From: Prinsepia uniflora
Taxonomy: Eukaryota > Streptophyta > Magnoliopsida > Rosales > Rosaceae
Length of the DNA stretch: 64,000 nucleotides
Direction: 5' to 3'
Assembly: GCA_032719365.1 (NCBI GenBank)
Contig: CM064873.1
Location: forward strand, 10,884,501 to 10,948,500
This document shows, piece after piece, positions 32,801 through 44,221 of this stretch (positions are counted from its first letter, which is position 1; each line of letters opens with the position of its first letter). Position numbers and translations under genes: made by a program. The notes beneath the pieces are model-generated. The model was not told the DNA's origin, searched no databases, and saw only the letters and a list, made by a program, of their open reading frames with translations.

Positions 32801-33196
32801 GTTAGTGTAACCACAAGTGGGTATAGTGTCAGTTTTCGACTGACGGCTGTCAAGTGGTGACATTTTTTCGAACCGTCTAGTTATTTGTGTCAACGACATG
32901 GTAGATTTGACAAGTAGTGTCAATTCGGTACGTATGACTACCGTTATTCGACGTGGTCGAGGGTAGTCAATGTGACGTGAGCGTTAGTGGTACGTCTTGT
33001 GCAGACGAATACGTACTATTTTGTTTAATGGGTGTACTAGTGTACACGTGTTTCGAGGTCGATTCTACTTTCCACGAGGTGGATGCGGAATCAGGATAGT
33101 TGGAATTTCAAGTATGAAACTAAATTAAGGAGGGAAGAACGGTTAGAATTAGGTCGGTTGGAATTTCGAGGACGAAATTAATTAAGAAGGGAAGGT
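29882..33196 (+). other. Element C internal domain, non-coding
   Basis: 3.3 kb with only short, unrelated open frames and no gag or pol motif. Bases about 32130-32420 resemble part of the LTR of a different family (solo LTR D, about 41780-42070), sharing GGAATGGTTATTCC and GGGTTTGGATCCGGG. Just before the 3' LTR the motif TTGGAATTTCRAGKAYGAAA with a following purine tract occurs twice (about 33097 and 33158). Confidence 0.7.
29885..29898 (+). other. Element C primer binding site
   Basis: TGGTATCAGAGCAT lies three bases after the LTR end and complements the 3' end of initiator methionine tRNA. Confidence 0.85.
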
Positions 33197-33907
33197 TGTA
33201 ACGACCCGTCCCAAATTCCTAGATTAGATTAGTGGCTAATCACGATTAGTGAGGCTAATCCGTGATTAGTAGGACGAAATCGGACGAACGATGCGAAATG
33301 ACCATTTTGCCCCTAGCGTGGGCAAAACGTTGACTTTTCAATTGGGCAGTCAAATGGACTTTGACCGATGACCATGACGTAGTTCGTGACGTCAAGAGTT
33401 CATAGACAGGTGGCACGTTCAATTCCGACGTTCGAGGAGGAAGTTATGATGTTCGGAAGTTTATGGGCATTTTGGTAATTTTGGTGAAAAATGGGCAAAT
33501 GTTGACTTTTTGACCAAGAGGTCTGATGGCCGAGGGCCGAAGACCGTTACGTAGATAAGGACAATACGAATCCGTAGACAGGCGGCACGTCGAATTTGGA
33601 CGTTCGACGGCGAAGTTACGGTTCACGGAAGTTCGAGTGCAGTATTGTACGAATTACGAGACGAGTTCACTTTTGGACTCTAGTAGGCCCCGATATTTGT
33701 CCTGATGCCCAATGGATGAGTGACAAGTGTCACCCATCCAATGGACACCAAAATTGATTCATGCAGCGTGCAGACCATTCCATTTTCATTTAAAACCCAA
33801 AACCCACCCGATCTCACCAATTCTCTCATTCCCGTGCAACCCAAACCCATCCAAATTCCACCCAAGACCAGGACAGAGGACCAAGGAGGATGTAGGACGC
33901 GATGGCC
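33197..33907 (+). repeat. Element C 3' LTR, first 711 bp
   Basis: Closely matches the start of the 5' LTR, including the palindrome variant at 33714-33739, and is cut at 33907 by the next insertion. Confidence 0.85.
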
Positions 33908-36900
33908 TGTAATGACCCGTCCCAAATATCGGGATTGAATATTAATTAATTATGAATTAGAATGACTAATCGGGGATTAGTTGAGTGAAATCGGACGAAA
34001 CGTGCAAAATGACCGTTTTGCCCTTGGCGTGGGCAAAATGTTGACTTTTAGTTCAGACGGTCAAACGGACTTTGACCGATGACTGTGACGTAGTTCGGGA
34101 TGTCACGAGTTCATAGACAGGTGGCACGTTTGATTCCGACATTCAAGGTGAAAGTTATGGCGTTCAGAAGTTGAGGGGTATTTTTGTAATTTGGCATCTT
34201 AGGGGCCAAATGTTGACTTTTTGATCGGGAGGTCCGATGGACGAGGGCCAAAGACCGTTACATAGGTCTCGTCGATACGAATCCAACGACAGGCGTTATG
34301 CCGAAATCGGTGATTCGACGACGAAGTTATGGTCACGGAATCGGGCTCGATTAACCGTACGAACCGGGAATAAAATAATATTTTAATATGAACAGTACCC
34401 AGTGACTGAACACACTTGGATGAGTGACAAGTGTCACTCATCCCTTAAAATCAGGCACAAAACATGGATCCATGATTTTGGGGGAGACCAAATGATGATG
34501 TTTTGTTATTATTTAATTAATTGATTAATCTTTTATTTCCTCCATTTTTTCCTCTTCAGTTTTCTCCAACCCATGTACAACCATAATCCAATTTTCTTCC
34601 TTCCTTCATTTCTCTTCCATTTCAGAACCTGAGAGTGCGGAATTGTGAGTGAATTGAGAGTGAATTGAACTGGGAAACACGAGGGATTGAGGAAGGCTGA
34701 GGACTGGGATTTCGGGTTTTAGAATATTTGGAGGGAAAATCAAATTGGAAGAATTGAGCCGTGATGATGGATTTGGAGCTTCGAAGTAGCTTCCTGAGGT
34801 TGAGACGAGTGGAACCGGATCAAAAACGAGGTGAATTGATGCCCAATTGGCTCTGAACGGGTTTGGTAACAGTGAGAAATGTCGAGTTTGAGTCGTGGAG
34901 TTTGAGCCATGAATTGATTCAATTGAGTTGGGTAAAATGCTTACCTGAGTCCCTTGATGCTTCTGGTTGAATCAATTTAAGGAAATCGTGTGACGGTGAA
35001 GGTCTTCGAATGATGAACAATGGCCGGAGCTTCTTCGAATGATCAACTTTGATCGTAAGGTTTGAGGTATGGTTTGGTGTAATTAACGTTACAGAACTCT
35101 AATTAGACTTGATTCGAAACTGACTGAATGTTCAATTGATGGAAACAATGTCGAATTGGTAGGATTTGAACCGGGTCTGTTCGCGGGTTAAATGACCCGT
35201 TTTACAGACAAACGGGTGAGAGGGACAGTACTGTAGCAGGCGCATGGGTTTCACGCGCAGCCACTCACGGCGGCGTGTGAGGGCGCGTCCGGCCTAGTCT
35301 CAAGGTGAGGTCAACATGACTTTTGATCCTCTCAGTGTAACGAACATTTTGACATTGATTTCGAGGAAATCGGATATTGTTTCGATAGTGTTCCGCGTAT
35401 CCGAAGTTTTGTTTTACGTTTAAAGTACGTATTTAAATTCCGGAAAAATTGGGGAAAATTATATGATGTATTTTGAGACGTTAGTAACCCTCTATAATGA
35501 TTTTGGGCAGGAGTTGTGATTTCCAAATTTTACGGAAAAACGTGCAGCTCGGAAACGGACCGTTTTGGACGGTGTGTGTGAGTGGACTTTGTTTTCTAAC
35601 CGTGATGCATGCATATATGATTTCTAATGCCTTATTATATGACTTTATATGCTTGGGCATGATTTATGTTTCAATCCGGTAATTTCTCGGTTTTATGATT
35701 ATTATATTATTATTTTTGGGCGATTTCCGAGAAATTACGAAATTTGGTAAAAATGATGTTTGGACTTGGTTTATGAGTCCGGGATTGAAATTGATTGAAA
35801 ATAATGGTTGGACTCGGATTATTGAGTCATGGATTGAAAAATGATGTGATGACTTGGGAATGAGTCAAGGGTCAATTTTGTGAATTTACGTGAAAATGGC
35901 AACGGAGGTTGCAACGCATGGATTTGCGTGATAATGTTATTTTGGGGATGAGAACCCAAGTGAATAGTGATTTTGACTCGGATTTGGAGTCACTTGTGAA
36001 ATTGTGAAATTAATGATTTATTGGAATTTTATGATTGTTTTAATCAGTCTTTCGGGCACGTTTTACGGAGAATGTGCAAATGATGTTTTGGGTTAGGCCC
36101 GGAGTTTAAATGATTTCTAAAATGATATTTTGACCTTGTTGGTGAGTCAATGATGATTTTCGGAATATTTTATTGAATTAAAAGGTGATTTTAAAGAAGT
36201 ACGTGTAAATGTTATTTTGGGCTTTGAGACCCAGTTGGGAATGATCTTGACTTGGTATGAAGTCAAGATTTGATTGAAATGTTTTGGGATGTAATTCCCG
36301 AGATGGTTTTCATGGTGATTGTGATATTCCCAGACGGTAGGAGCTTGGGGGGATTACCCAGACGACCGGAGCTTGGGGGATGTGATTGTAGGATCCGGAG
36401 TTGATCCTATGGTAGTCAGCTTCTCGGATGAGACTGAGCCTGGATGTACCACTCGGAGGTGTCTGAGCCTGTGGATGTGTTCGCCCAGAGGTGACTGAGC
36501 CCGAGGGGGTTGAGCCCAGAGGTGTCTGTTCCTGATAGAGTGACTGGATATTGGCCTACGCGTAGTGCAACACTTGTGAGTAGTGCAGTTTGATTGATTG
36601 TGCACTTGTGAGTAGTGCAGATGTGATCTGTGATATTTTATGCACTTGTGAGTAGTGCGGATTGATTGGATGGATATATTTCTTGTGCACTGGTGATTAG
36701 TGCTGATTGATGTTGTTGTGATGACGTACTGGTATTGAGTACGGGTTTTTGGCCTTTGTGGCCAGTGATTATGTTTTCACATGTTTTGGCCTGAGAGTCG
36801 GGATTTGATGTTTTACAACATGAACTGATTTGATGAACATGAGTTTTTGTTTACCATGGGAAAATATGTTTTGATTTTATCGGTCCACTGTTCATACTTG

Positions 36901-37212
36901 AATGATTTCATACTATTACTCATGTTTTAAGATATGCATGCAAGTTTGTGAAAACTGGAGGGTAAGGATGTTTTTGATAAATGTTTTTATAAGAGGTCAT
37001 TTTTGTCCACTCACACCTTTTCTCTTTTGTGACCCTCCAGGCCGTGGTACGACGTTCGGGACTGATCGTGAGGCAGTGACAGCAGTAGAAATCCGCCCAA
37101 ACATCCCTTGTCTGGCAAGCACTAAAGGGTAGTCTCGGACCTTTAGTTGACTTGTCAGACGGGAGCAGGATCGGGCACGATTTTTGACGTCCAGTTGGGA
37201 CGGGTCCTGTCA
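33908..37212 (+). repeat. Tekay-type 5' LTR (3305 bp)
   Basis: Begins TGTAATGACCCGTCCCAAA and ends GGGACGGGTCCTGTCA, directly followed by the primer site. It carries the palindrome (34418-34443) and a hairpin-rich second half with GCACTTGTGAGTAGTGC repeats (about 36570-36660). Confidence 0.92.
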
Positions 37213-37215
37213 AAG

Positions 37216-37229
37216 TGGTATCAGAGCAT
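37216..37229 (+). other. Tekay-type primer binding site
   Basis: TGGTATCAGAGCAT, complementary to the 3' end of initiator tRNA-Met, lies three bases after the 5' LTR. Confidence 0.88.
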
Positions 37230-37257
37230 TTGGTTCTTGATTTCTGTTGATACGTCA

Positions 37258-38559
37258 TGCCTCCGAGTCGTGCGTCCCGTACACGGTCTGAAGATGGGAA
37301 GGACGAGAGTAGTGTTAGTAAAGGCCCAGATATTGAGCGAGCTCGACGGTTAGGAGCCACTGTGTTTCGTGGTGATTCGGGACCGGATGGTTCCGAAGGT
37401 TGGCTTACTCGATTGGAAAGGATTTTTGAGGTCATGATATGTCCCCTGGAGGACATGGTGCCCTTAGCCACTTTTCTTCTGGATGGCTATGCTTACAGGT
37501 GGTGGCATGGTTTACAGTTGACTGGCTGGGATGCCCGTACCTTGGCATGGGATGCATTCCGAGAGCGATTCTTGGATCATTTTTATCCTCGCTCATTTCG
37601 GAACGCTAAGGAGGTTGAGTTTCTCCAATTGCAGCAAGGGAATCGGTCAGTGGTCGAGTATGAACAGCAATATTGAGGAAGGGAGCATGTCAGTGACGGA
37701 GTTTGAGCAGACCTTTGTGAGATTATCTCGATTTGCAACAGCTTTTGTGAGCACAGAAAAGGATACGTGTCAACGGTTTGAGCTGGTACACAGTGGTGAT
37801 ATCCTGGCAGTTGTGACAGCTACCAACTACGCTACTCTGAGGGACATGGTCAACGCAGTGGTACGTGTCGAGGCCAGTCTAGCGGCACACCAGGCATGAC
37901 CGACTTCTGGTAAGGGGCGACGTCGGGATCACCCATATCTTGGACCCATGGGCTATCGAGGCTCGAAATGAGGGCACTACAGAGGGTCACCGTCTTCTTT
38001 GCTAGGTCGTGGCTGGTCTGGTCGATATGGGAGCCCTCAGAGATCATGATCGAGGTCCGGCTCAAGACAGCAATCATCATGGAGTGGTGCATCTAGTGGA
38101 TCTGCGGACAGGCCGAGGACAGTTAACTATTTTGCTTGCGGAGGATCAAGCCACTATGCCTGTGATTGCCCAACCTTGTCCAAGGGCAACGAGGCAGGAG
38201 GCACCAGTGCAGTTAAGAGTTCGGCTTCCAACACTGTCGAGGGTCGAGGACAGGAAGGTGATGGCAGCATTGAGCGGGGTCCGCGGTCAGACTTCTGGAC
38301 CTAGAGCTCGAGTATTTACAGTGACCCATCAGCAGGCTAAGTTACCCCCAGGTGTTGTTACAGGTACTCTTAATATCTCTAATCTTGTTGTACGTGTGTT
38401 GATGGATGCTGGGGCTACTTATTCTTTTATTTTGAGGAGTTGTACGGGTATGTTAGATTGTGAGATATCAGCGTTGGATAGTGAGATGGTTGTTGCCACA
38501 CCGATGAGAGTTGTGTACGTAGTGAATCAAGGTATTCGAAGGTGCCCCGTGAGAGTAGA
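37258..38559 (+). pseudogene. Tekay-type gag and protease start, frameshifted
   Basis: Gag starts MPPSRASRTRSEDG and has the plant gypsy gag core (GWLTRLERIFEVM, WWHGLQLTGWDARTLAWDAFRERFLDHFYP). A frame break lies near 37670 after EYEQQY, next to what may be a local duplication of the VEYEQQY / VTEFEQTF block. A degenerate zinc knuckle (YFACGGSSHYACDCP) follows in another frame near 38130. The protease has VLMDAGATYSFI, with DAG where the family has DSG. The Cassandra insertion then splits the protease-RT spacer after RRCPVRVD. Confidence 0.85.
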
Positions 38560-38669
38560 TGTCAGGACCCAACCCACCTAGGCCAGGACCCGACTCATCT
38601 AGCACGATATTGTCCACTTTGGGCCTCCTTGCCCTTGCCCTCACAGTTTTGTTTTCGGGAGCTCACGGT

Positions 38670-38740
38670 GCAACTTCCCAGGGGGTCACCCATCATGGAA
38701 TTGCACCAGCCTCAACTCGCTTAACTTTGGAGTTCCAACC
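38670..38740 (-). promoter_or_regulatory. 5S rRNA-like segment in Cassandra 3' LTR
   Basis: On the minus strand GGAACTCCAAAGTTAAGCG and then GATGGGTGACCCCCTGGGAA match the 5S internal control region (A-box and C-box). This copy is better preserved than the one at 691-763. Confidence 0.8.
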
Positions 38741-39070
38741 GAACTCAAAGCCACTGAGCTCCCAAAAGGCCTCGTGTTAGATAGGTGTGTGCCTACACCT
38801 TTAAGACACACCACCATTCCCCTCCCAGACCATTCCCCTTGCAGGAATATAGGATCGTTCATCGTTCCCTTTAGGACACGGGTCTTACAATCCACCCCCC
38901 TTAGGGCCCAGAGTCCTAGCTGGCACACTTCCTAGTAGGGTTCTGGCTCTGATACCATTCTGTCAGGACCCAACCCTCCACTGTTAGGACCCGACTCATC
39001 TAGCACGATATTTTTCGTTTTTGGCCTTCTTGCCCTTGCCCTCACGGTTTTGTTTTCGGGAGCTCACGGT

Positions 39071-39142
39071 GCAACTTCCCAGAGGGTCACCCATCATGGA
39101 ATTGCACCAGCCTCAACTCGCTTAACTTTGGAGTTCCAACCG
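39071..39142 (-). promoter_or_regulatory. 5S rRNA-like segment in Cassandra 5' LTR
   Basis: Nearly identical to the 3' LTR copy; its C-box reads GATGGGTGACCCTCTGGGAA. Confidence 0.8.
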
Positions 39143-39290
39143 AACTCAAAGCCATTGAGCCCCCAAAAGACCTCGTGCTAGATAGGTGTGTGCCTACACC
39201 TTTAAGGCATACCACCATTCTCCTCCCATACCATTCCCCTTGCAGGAATGTGAGATCGTTCACCGTTCCCTTCAGGACACGGGTCTTACA

Positions 39291-39985
39291 ATAGAGGATG
39301 TGGATTTACTAGCCGATCTAATCATTATGGATATTCATGACTTCGATGTCATCTTAGGAATGGATTGGTTGTCGGAGCATTTTTCGCTCAGTGATTGTTG
39401 TAGTAGACAAGTAATTCTGTGGAGTCCGGGTTTGCAGGAAGTTACTTTTCAGGGAGAGCGTGATTGTTCGCTACCTGAAGTGATTTCTTTACTTGCCGCT
39501 ACCAAGCTTTTATGGAAGGGATGCCAGGGTTATCTGGCGCATGTTGTGGAGACGCAGGTTGTTACCCCAAGTGCCGAGGACATACCGGTGGTGCGAGAGT
39601 TTCCGGATGTGTTCCCGGAAGATTTGCTTGGATTACCACCACATCGGGAGATCGAGTTCACGAACTACTCCCTGGTACACGACCTATATGACAGGCACCA
39701 TATCGAATGGCACCAGCTGAGTTGCGGGAGCTTAAAACTCAATTGTAGGAGTTAGTGGATTTGGGATTCATCCAACCGAGTACTTCACCGTGGGGAGCAC
39801 CGGTGTTATTTATGAAGAAGAAGGAGGGGAGTCTCTGCTTGTACGTTGATTATCGACAACTCAACAAGACAACAGTAAGGAAACAGTACCCCTTACCCAA
39901 GATTGATGATATATTCGACCAACTACGCGGAGCACGGTACTTCTCAAAAATTGACTTACGATCGGGTTATCACCAGTTGAGGATT
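39291..39985 (+). pseudogene. Tekay-type pol: protease-RT junction
   Basis: Continues the gypsy frame after the Cassandra: EDVDLLADLIIMDIHDFDVILGMDWLS, then PVVREFPDVFPEDLLGLPPHREIEFT. A frame break near 39665-39755 follows, then in the next frame [47 protein letters not shown] and [13 protein letters not shown] (RT fingers and palm start). The solo LTR D interrupts here. RT continues at 42936. Confidence 0.88.
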
Positions 39986-42935
39986 TGTAACAGCCCGTCC
40001 CGAATTGGGATTAGTTTAGTGATTAATGACGGATTAGTGAAATTAATCGGTGTTTAGTTGGACATTTTGGGACGGACGGTGCCGAAAGATGATTTTTCCC
40101 CTAGAATTGGACAAAATGTTGACTTTTCGATAGGCTGGTCAAAAGGACTTTGATCGATGACTGTGACGTAGTTCGGGACGTCACGAGTTCATAGACAGGT
40201 GGCACGTCTGATTCCGACAACCGAGGAGGAAGTTATGACGTTCGGAAGTTTAAGGGCAATTCAGTAATTTTGTTGACATGGGGGCAAATGGTTTACTTAT
40301 TAAAAGACAAGTTACTTTCACGCATTTTGAGGACCGTTAGGTAGGTCTCGAACCCCTTATTCCAACGACATGCGGCATGTGCCATTTGGAGTACGGGAAC
40401 TAGTGTTACGGGTCAAGGAGATTGAGGGGCAAAATGGTAATTTGTATATAGGGGTATGATGGTCATTTGCTGCATTGGGAATTGTGCCCAATGACAAGGT
40501 GGACATATGGTTGTGTTGGAGAAGGTGATCATCAGATGTTGGACTAGTGTCCCATTCCAGATGATTGTGGAACACTTGATGACTGCCTTCCAATTCTATA
40601 CGGGTGGTTAAAACGTTTTACACTATTTTGAGAGGAAAAACATAGCACTGAGAGTGAACCGTGAGAAACCCACCCCACTCTCCCTTCGAACTTCATCAAT
40701 ACCTTTGATAAATCGGTGAGAAAGATTAAGGAAGTTGAGACACAGCCAATGACAGTGGCATGGCCGTCCACGACGGCGGGCGGTAATGAAAATCCCGAAT
40801 AAAACCCGTGAATCCCCTGTTTGAATTTCGAATTTGGAAGTCGAATTGAAAGGTTAAGGAGCCTAGCTGACTGCTCAATCTTGATGCTGAGGTGTTTGGG
40901 AGTCGAATAAACTCGAACGAGTGGCTTGCTGTGGACGGTGGCTGGAAAACCGAAGGCGGACTCTCAGGAGATGAATGGTATCGAAACCAAGGTCTGGAAG
41001 GGCTGGAATCAGAGCAACGGATAGAGGGAAATTTTTGAGTTCTGCAGGTTACTTCGGAGGTAAAATCTCGTACTTTATTCCTCATTTAACTAAGTAGATT
41101 GAGTGTTGAGTGTGGGACGAAGATAATTGGATTGGAAGGAGGAAAAATGGTTGAGAATTGGACGAAAATCGGCCACGCCGGTTCGAGTTACAGGGACCGG
41201 TTCGACCCGGTCTGAACCGGGACGACCAGAGGTTGACGATGACACTGTTCACCCGCGTGGGTTTGACGAGCAGAAGGTTCCAGAGCGCGTGGGGGCGCGT
41301 GAAGGGTAGTTTGGGGAATCTTCCAACATGACTTTTAAAGTATTCGATGTAACGAACATTTTGGCGCTGGTTTCGAGTCAATCGGACATCATTTTGATAT
41401 GTTTCGGGATATCCGAAGATTTTAGGCCTCGGTTAAAAATAGTTAAAAATACGGAAAAATTACGGGGCTTAACTATGTTCATTATGAAGTAGTTAGTGAC
41501 CTTATTATGAGATTTGGACAGGTTCGGAAAAGCCGGTGATAGTGGATCGGCCGGGAACGGCAAAAGTGCATGTGTATCGAGGCGACGACGCTATGGTCTG
41601 TGAGTGGACTTTTCTTTCTAACTCTTGATGCATGCATATATGTTTTATATGTTTTTTATACGTGATTCTATTATTTGATTTATGATCTTGATGGTTTACA
41701 GTTTTGCACATTTTTCGAGGTAATTACAGAATTATACGTTTTACGAGAATATGATGGATGTTGTGATTTGAACCTGGTTTTAAGGATTCGATTTCGGGAT
41801 TTGAAATATGATTTCAATGATTTAAAAATGGATTTTGAAAAATTGATTTCGGGCTTGAAGCCCAGTTCAGAAAAGTGGTTTAAAGAACGTGATTTCGGGT
41901 TTTTGAATCGGAATTCAAAATGACGATTTTGGATTCGATTTTTGAAACTTGAAAGTGGATTTCCGGGTTTGGATTCGGAATGGTTATTCCGGATGCCGGC
42001 TTATGGAATGATGGTTTCGAACTCGGATTTGGAAATGGATATGGATATGAGTTCTGGGTTTGGATCCGGGATCCTGATTAGGTTGCGGATTAGGATTCAT
42101 GGAAAATGGATTTGCTGGATCTGGTTATTGGGTTTAAAGACCCAGATATGTCATGATGAGGGCGGGCCCGGATTAGGTTTAAAGACCTGGATTGAGTTTA
42201 AAGACTCGGGAGTTTAAAGACTCGGAAATTGATATTTCCCCTGTAGGCCTGTTGAGTTTAAAGACTCCGGAGTTTAAAGACTCGGATTATATTGAGGCCT
42301 GGATTGAGTTTAAAGACTCGGATAGATCCAGCAGGTTCGATGGATGGAAATATGGTTTCAAATATGTTTTGGTTTTCACTGAGATTTGATGATGACGGTT
42401 TTCGATCATGGTTTTCCGATGTTTTGGGCTATGTCCGGATGACATGATTTTTGATGGTTTTGGGCTGGGGCTCGGGATTTGATAAAAGGAAAAATGTGTT
42501 CGGTTTTCCTTACATGGGTTGCATAACCTGAATACTGAATGTTTTAATGAATATTAAATGGTTTTATGACATGGATTTGATATGCATGCATTAGTTTTTA
42601 CATGGAGGGTTTAAATGTACTTGTTTTATGAACTGTTTTTAAACTTATACTTTATTTTTGTCCACTCACAGTTTCTTCGTGTTTTTGAGACCCTCCAGGT
42701 TGTTGCGGAGCGGGCTGTTGGTCGAGAGAGACGAAGACATCACACCCGTGATCCACAGTAGATGCGGCGCACTCTGGGACGTTCAGACACTTCTAGGACG
42801 GTAGGATTGAGAATCCCCTATCCGACTTACGTGTCACATGGAGGTTGGACGTCGGTTTAGCCTTCGTGTCATGCGTAAGTTAGACGAGAGCAGGATTTAG
42901 CCCTTAATCCCAGGGGATTGGGGTGGGTCCTGTCA
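39986..42935 (+). mobile_element. Solo LTR D inside gypsy RT (2950 bp)
   Basis: Begins TGTAACAGCCCGTCCCGAA and ends GGGTGGGTCCTGTCA, with perfect duplication GGATT (39981-39985 and 42936-42940). It is a different family from the other long LTRs but shares the terminal signature and the GACGTCACGAGTTCATAGACAGGTGGCACG-type block (about 40165-40207). It contains five GAGTTTAAAGACTC palindromes (42194-42319). There is no internal domain. Confidence 0.92.
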
Positions 42936-44221
42936 GGATTACTAAGGAGGATGTTCCGAAGACGGCATTTCGGACCAGATACGGACAATATGATTTCCTG
43001 GTGATGCCATTTGGGTTGATGAATGCGCTAGCGGCATTCATGGATTTGATGAACAGGGTCTTTCGATCTTATCTGGATAAATTTGTTATCGTGTTCATTG
43101 ATGATATCCTAGTGTACCCGAGGAGTTCTAGGGCACATGAGAAGCATCTACGGTTGGTTATAGGGAAGTTGAGGCAGAAGCAGTTATATGCCAAGCTGAG
43201 TAAGTGCCAGTTTTGGCTGAATAGCATTGGTTTTCTGGGACAAGTTATTTCAGTTGACGGGATTAGTGTGGATCCCCAGAAGACTGAAGCTGTGACAAAT
43301 TGGGCTAGACCGACGACAGTAACTGAGGTACAGAGTTTCGTTGGTTTGGCAGGATATTATCGGAGATTCGTGGAGAGCTTCTCTAGTATCGCGACACCTT
43401 TGACTCGTTTGACCAGGAAAAAAGTAAAGTTTGTTTGGGATGAACGGTGCGAGCAGAGTTTTCAGGAACTAAAACATCGGTTGACTACTGCACCTGTCCT
43501 TGCATTACCTGATAAAAACGGAGAGTTTGAAGTCTATAGTGACTCATCGTTGCAGGGTTTGGGTTGCATGTTGATGCAGAATGGCAGAGTTATCACTTAT
43601 GCATCGAGACAGCTAAAGACACATGAACTAATCTACCCTACACAGTGGTGGTCCATGCCTTAAAGATCTGGAGACATTATTTGTTCGGTGTGACATGCAG
43701 GATATTCTCCGATCATTAGAGTCTAGAGCATTTGTTCACTCAGAGGGAGCTGAGCATGAGGCAGTGACGGTGGTTAGAACTAATCAAGGACTACGATTGT
43801 ACAATTGAGTATCATCAGAGGAAGGCGAATGTCGTGGCGGATGCACTCAGCAGAAAATCAGCAGGATCGGTCGCACACCTGAGGATGGTGTATCTTCCTT
43901 TGCTGGTGGAACTCCGAAGGACTGGAGTTATGCTTGGGATGGATGAGCAGGGAGCTTTGTTAGCCAGCTTTCACGTACGACCTGTTCTGGTCAATCGGAT
44001 TATCGAGGCACAATTTCAGGATCCGACACTTTGTATTTACAAGATAGAGGTTGAAGCGGGCAAGAGGCAGGACTTTTCCATCTGAGATGATAGAGCACTA
44101 GTAAAGATGGGCCAGTTGTGTGTACCTACTGTGGCAGAGATACGGGTAGAGATTCTTGAAGAAGCCCATAGTTCAGCATATGCCATGCATCCGGGAGGTA
44201 CAAAGATGTACCGTACCCACC
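42936..44221 (+). pseudogene. Tekay-type pol: RT, RNase H and integrase start
   Basis: RT resumes [21 protein letters not shown], with catalytic FIDDILVY (43094-43117) and [15 protein letters not shown]. RNase H starts [18 protein letters not shown] small deletion with frame change lies near 43650 (YPTQ then [11 protein letters not shown]), and in-frame stops follow in the RNase H tail before [12 protein letters not shown]. The integrase zinc-binding start (EEAHSSAYAMHPGGTKMYR) ends at the deletion junction. Confidence 0.88.

Larger units (their letters stand above)
26839..33907 (+). mobile_element. LARD-like non-coding LTR retrotransposon C, 3' LTR truncated
   Basis: 5' LTR 26839-29881, primer site next to it, a 3.3-kb internal domain (29882-33196) with no retrotransposon protein in any frame, a purine-rich tract before 33197, and the first 711 bp of a 3' LTR (33197-33907) closely matching 26839-27549. 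The 3' LTR stops where the Tekay-type gypsy inserts, and its remainder is missing from the window. Long LTRs around a long non-coding core fit large retrotransposon derivatives (LARDs), which depend on proteins from coding relatives (inference). Confidence 0.75.
38560..39290 (-). mobile_element. Complete Cassandra TRIM retrotransposon (731 bp)
   Basis: Two 330-bp LTRs (5' LTR 38961-39290 and 3' LTR 38560-38889 on the minus strand), each TGTAAGACCCG...TCCTGACA, surround a 71-bp internal domain. The domain holds the iMet primer site TGGTATCAGAGCC and a purine tract before the 3' LTR. The target duplication is ATAGA/GTAGA (one mismatch). It interrupts the gypsy reading frame between VRVD and EDVDLLADL. 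The element has no coding capacity. The LTRs contain a 5S rRNA-derived segment, diagnostic for Cassandra. Confidence 0.95.
33908..44221 (+). mobile_element. Tekay/Del-type Ty3/gypsy retrotransposon, 3' truncated, with two nested insertions
   Basis: 5' LTR 33908-37212, iMet primer site, decayed gag, protease, RT and RNase H, then the start of the integrase zinc region (SAYAMHPGGTKMYR), where the element ends at about 44221 against the right LTR of E. The rest of integrase, any chromodomain, and the 3' LTR are missing. A Cassandra (38560-39290) and a solo LTR (39986-42935) interrupt the coding region. The LTR is the same family as the solo LTRs at 3274 and 20422. Confidence 0.88.

Noticed and set aside
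36920..37471. Open frame of 183 codons on the minus strand over the LTR end and gag start
   Set aside because: Antisense to real gypsy gag and the primer site; composition is a shadow of the plus-strand frame.
39071..39142. A genuine 5S rRNA gene
   Set aside because: Only part of 5S is present, it is diverged, and it is duplicated in two LTRs of one Cassandra element with primer site and polypurine tract between them.
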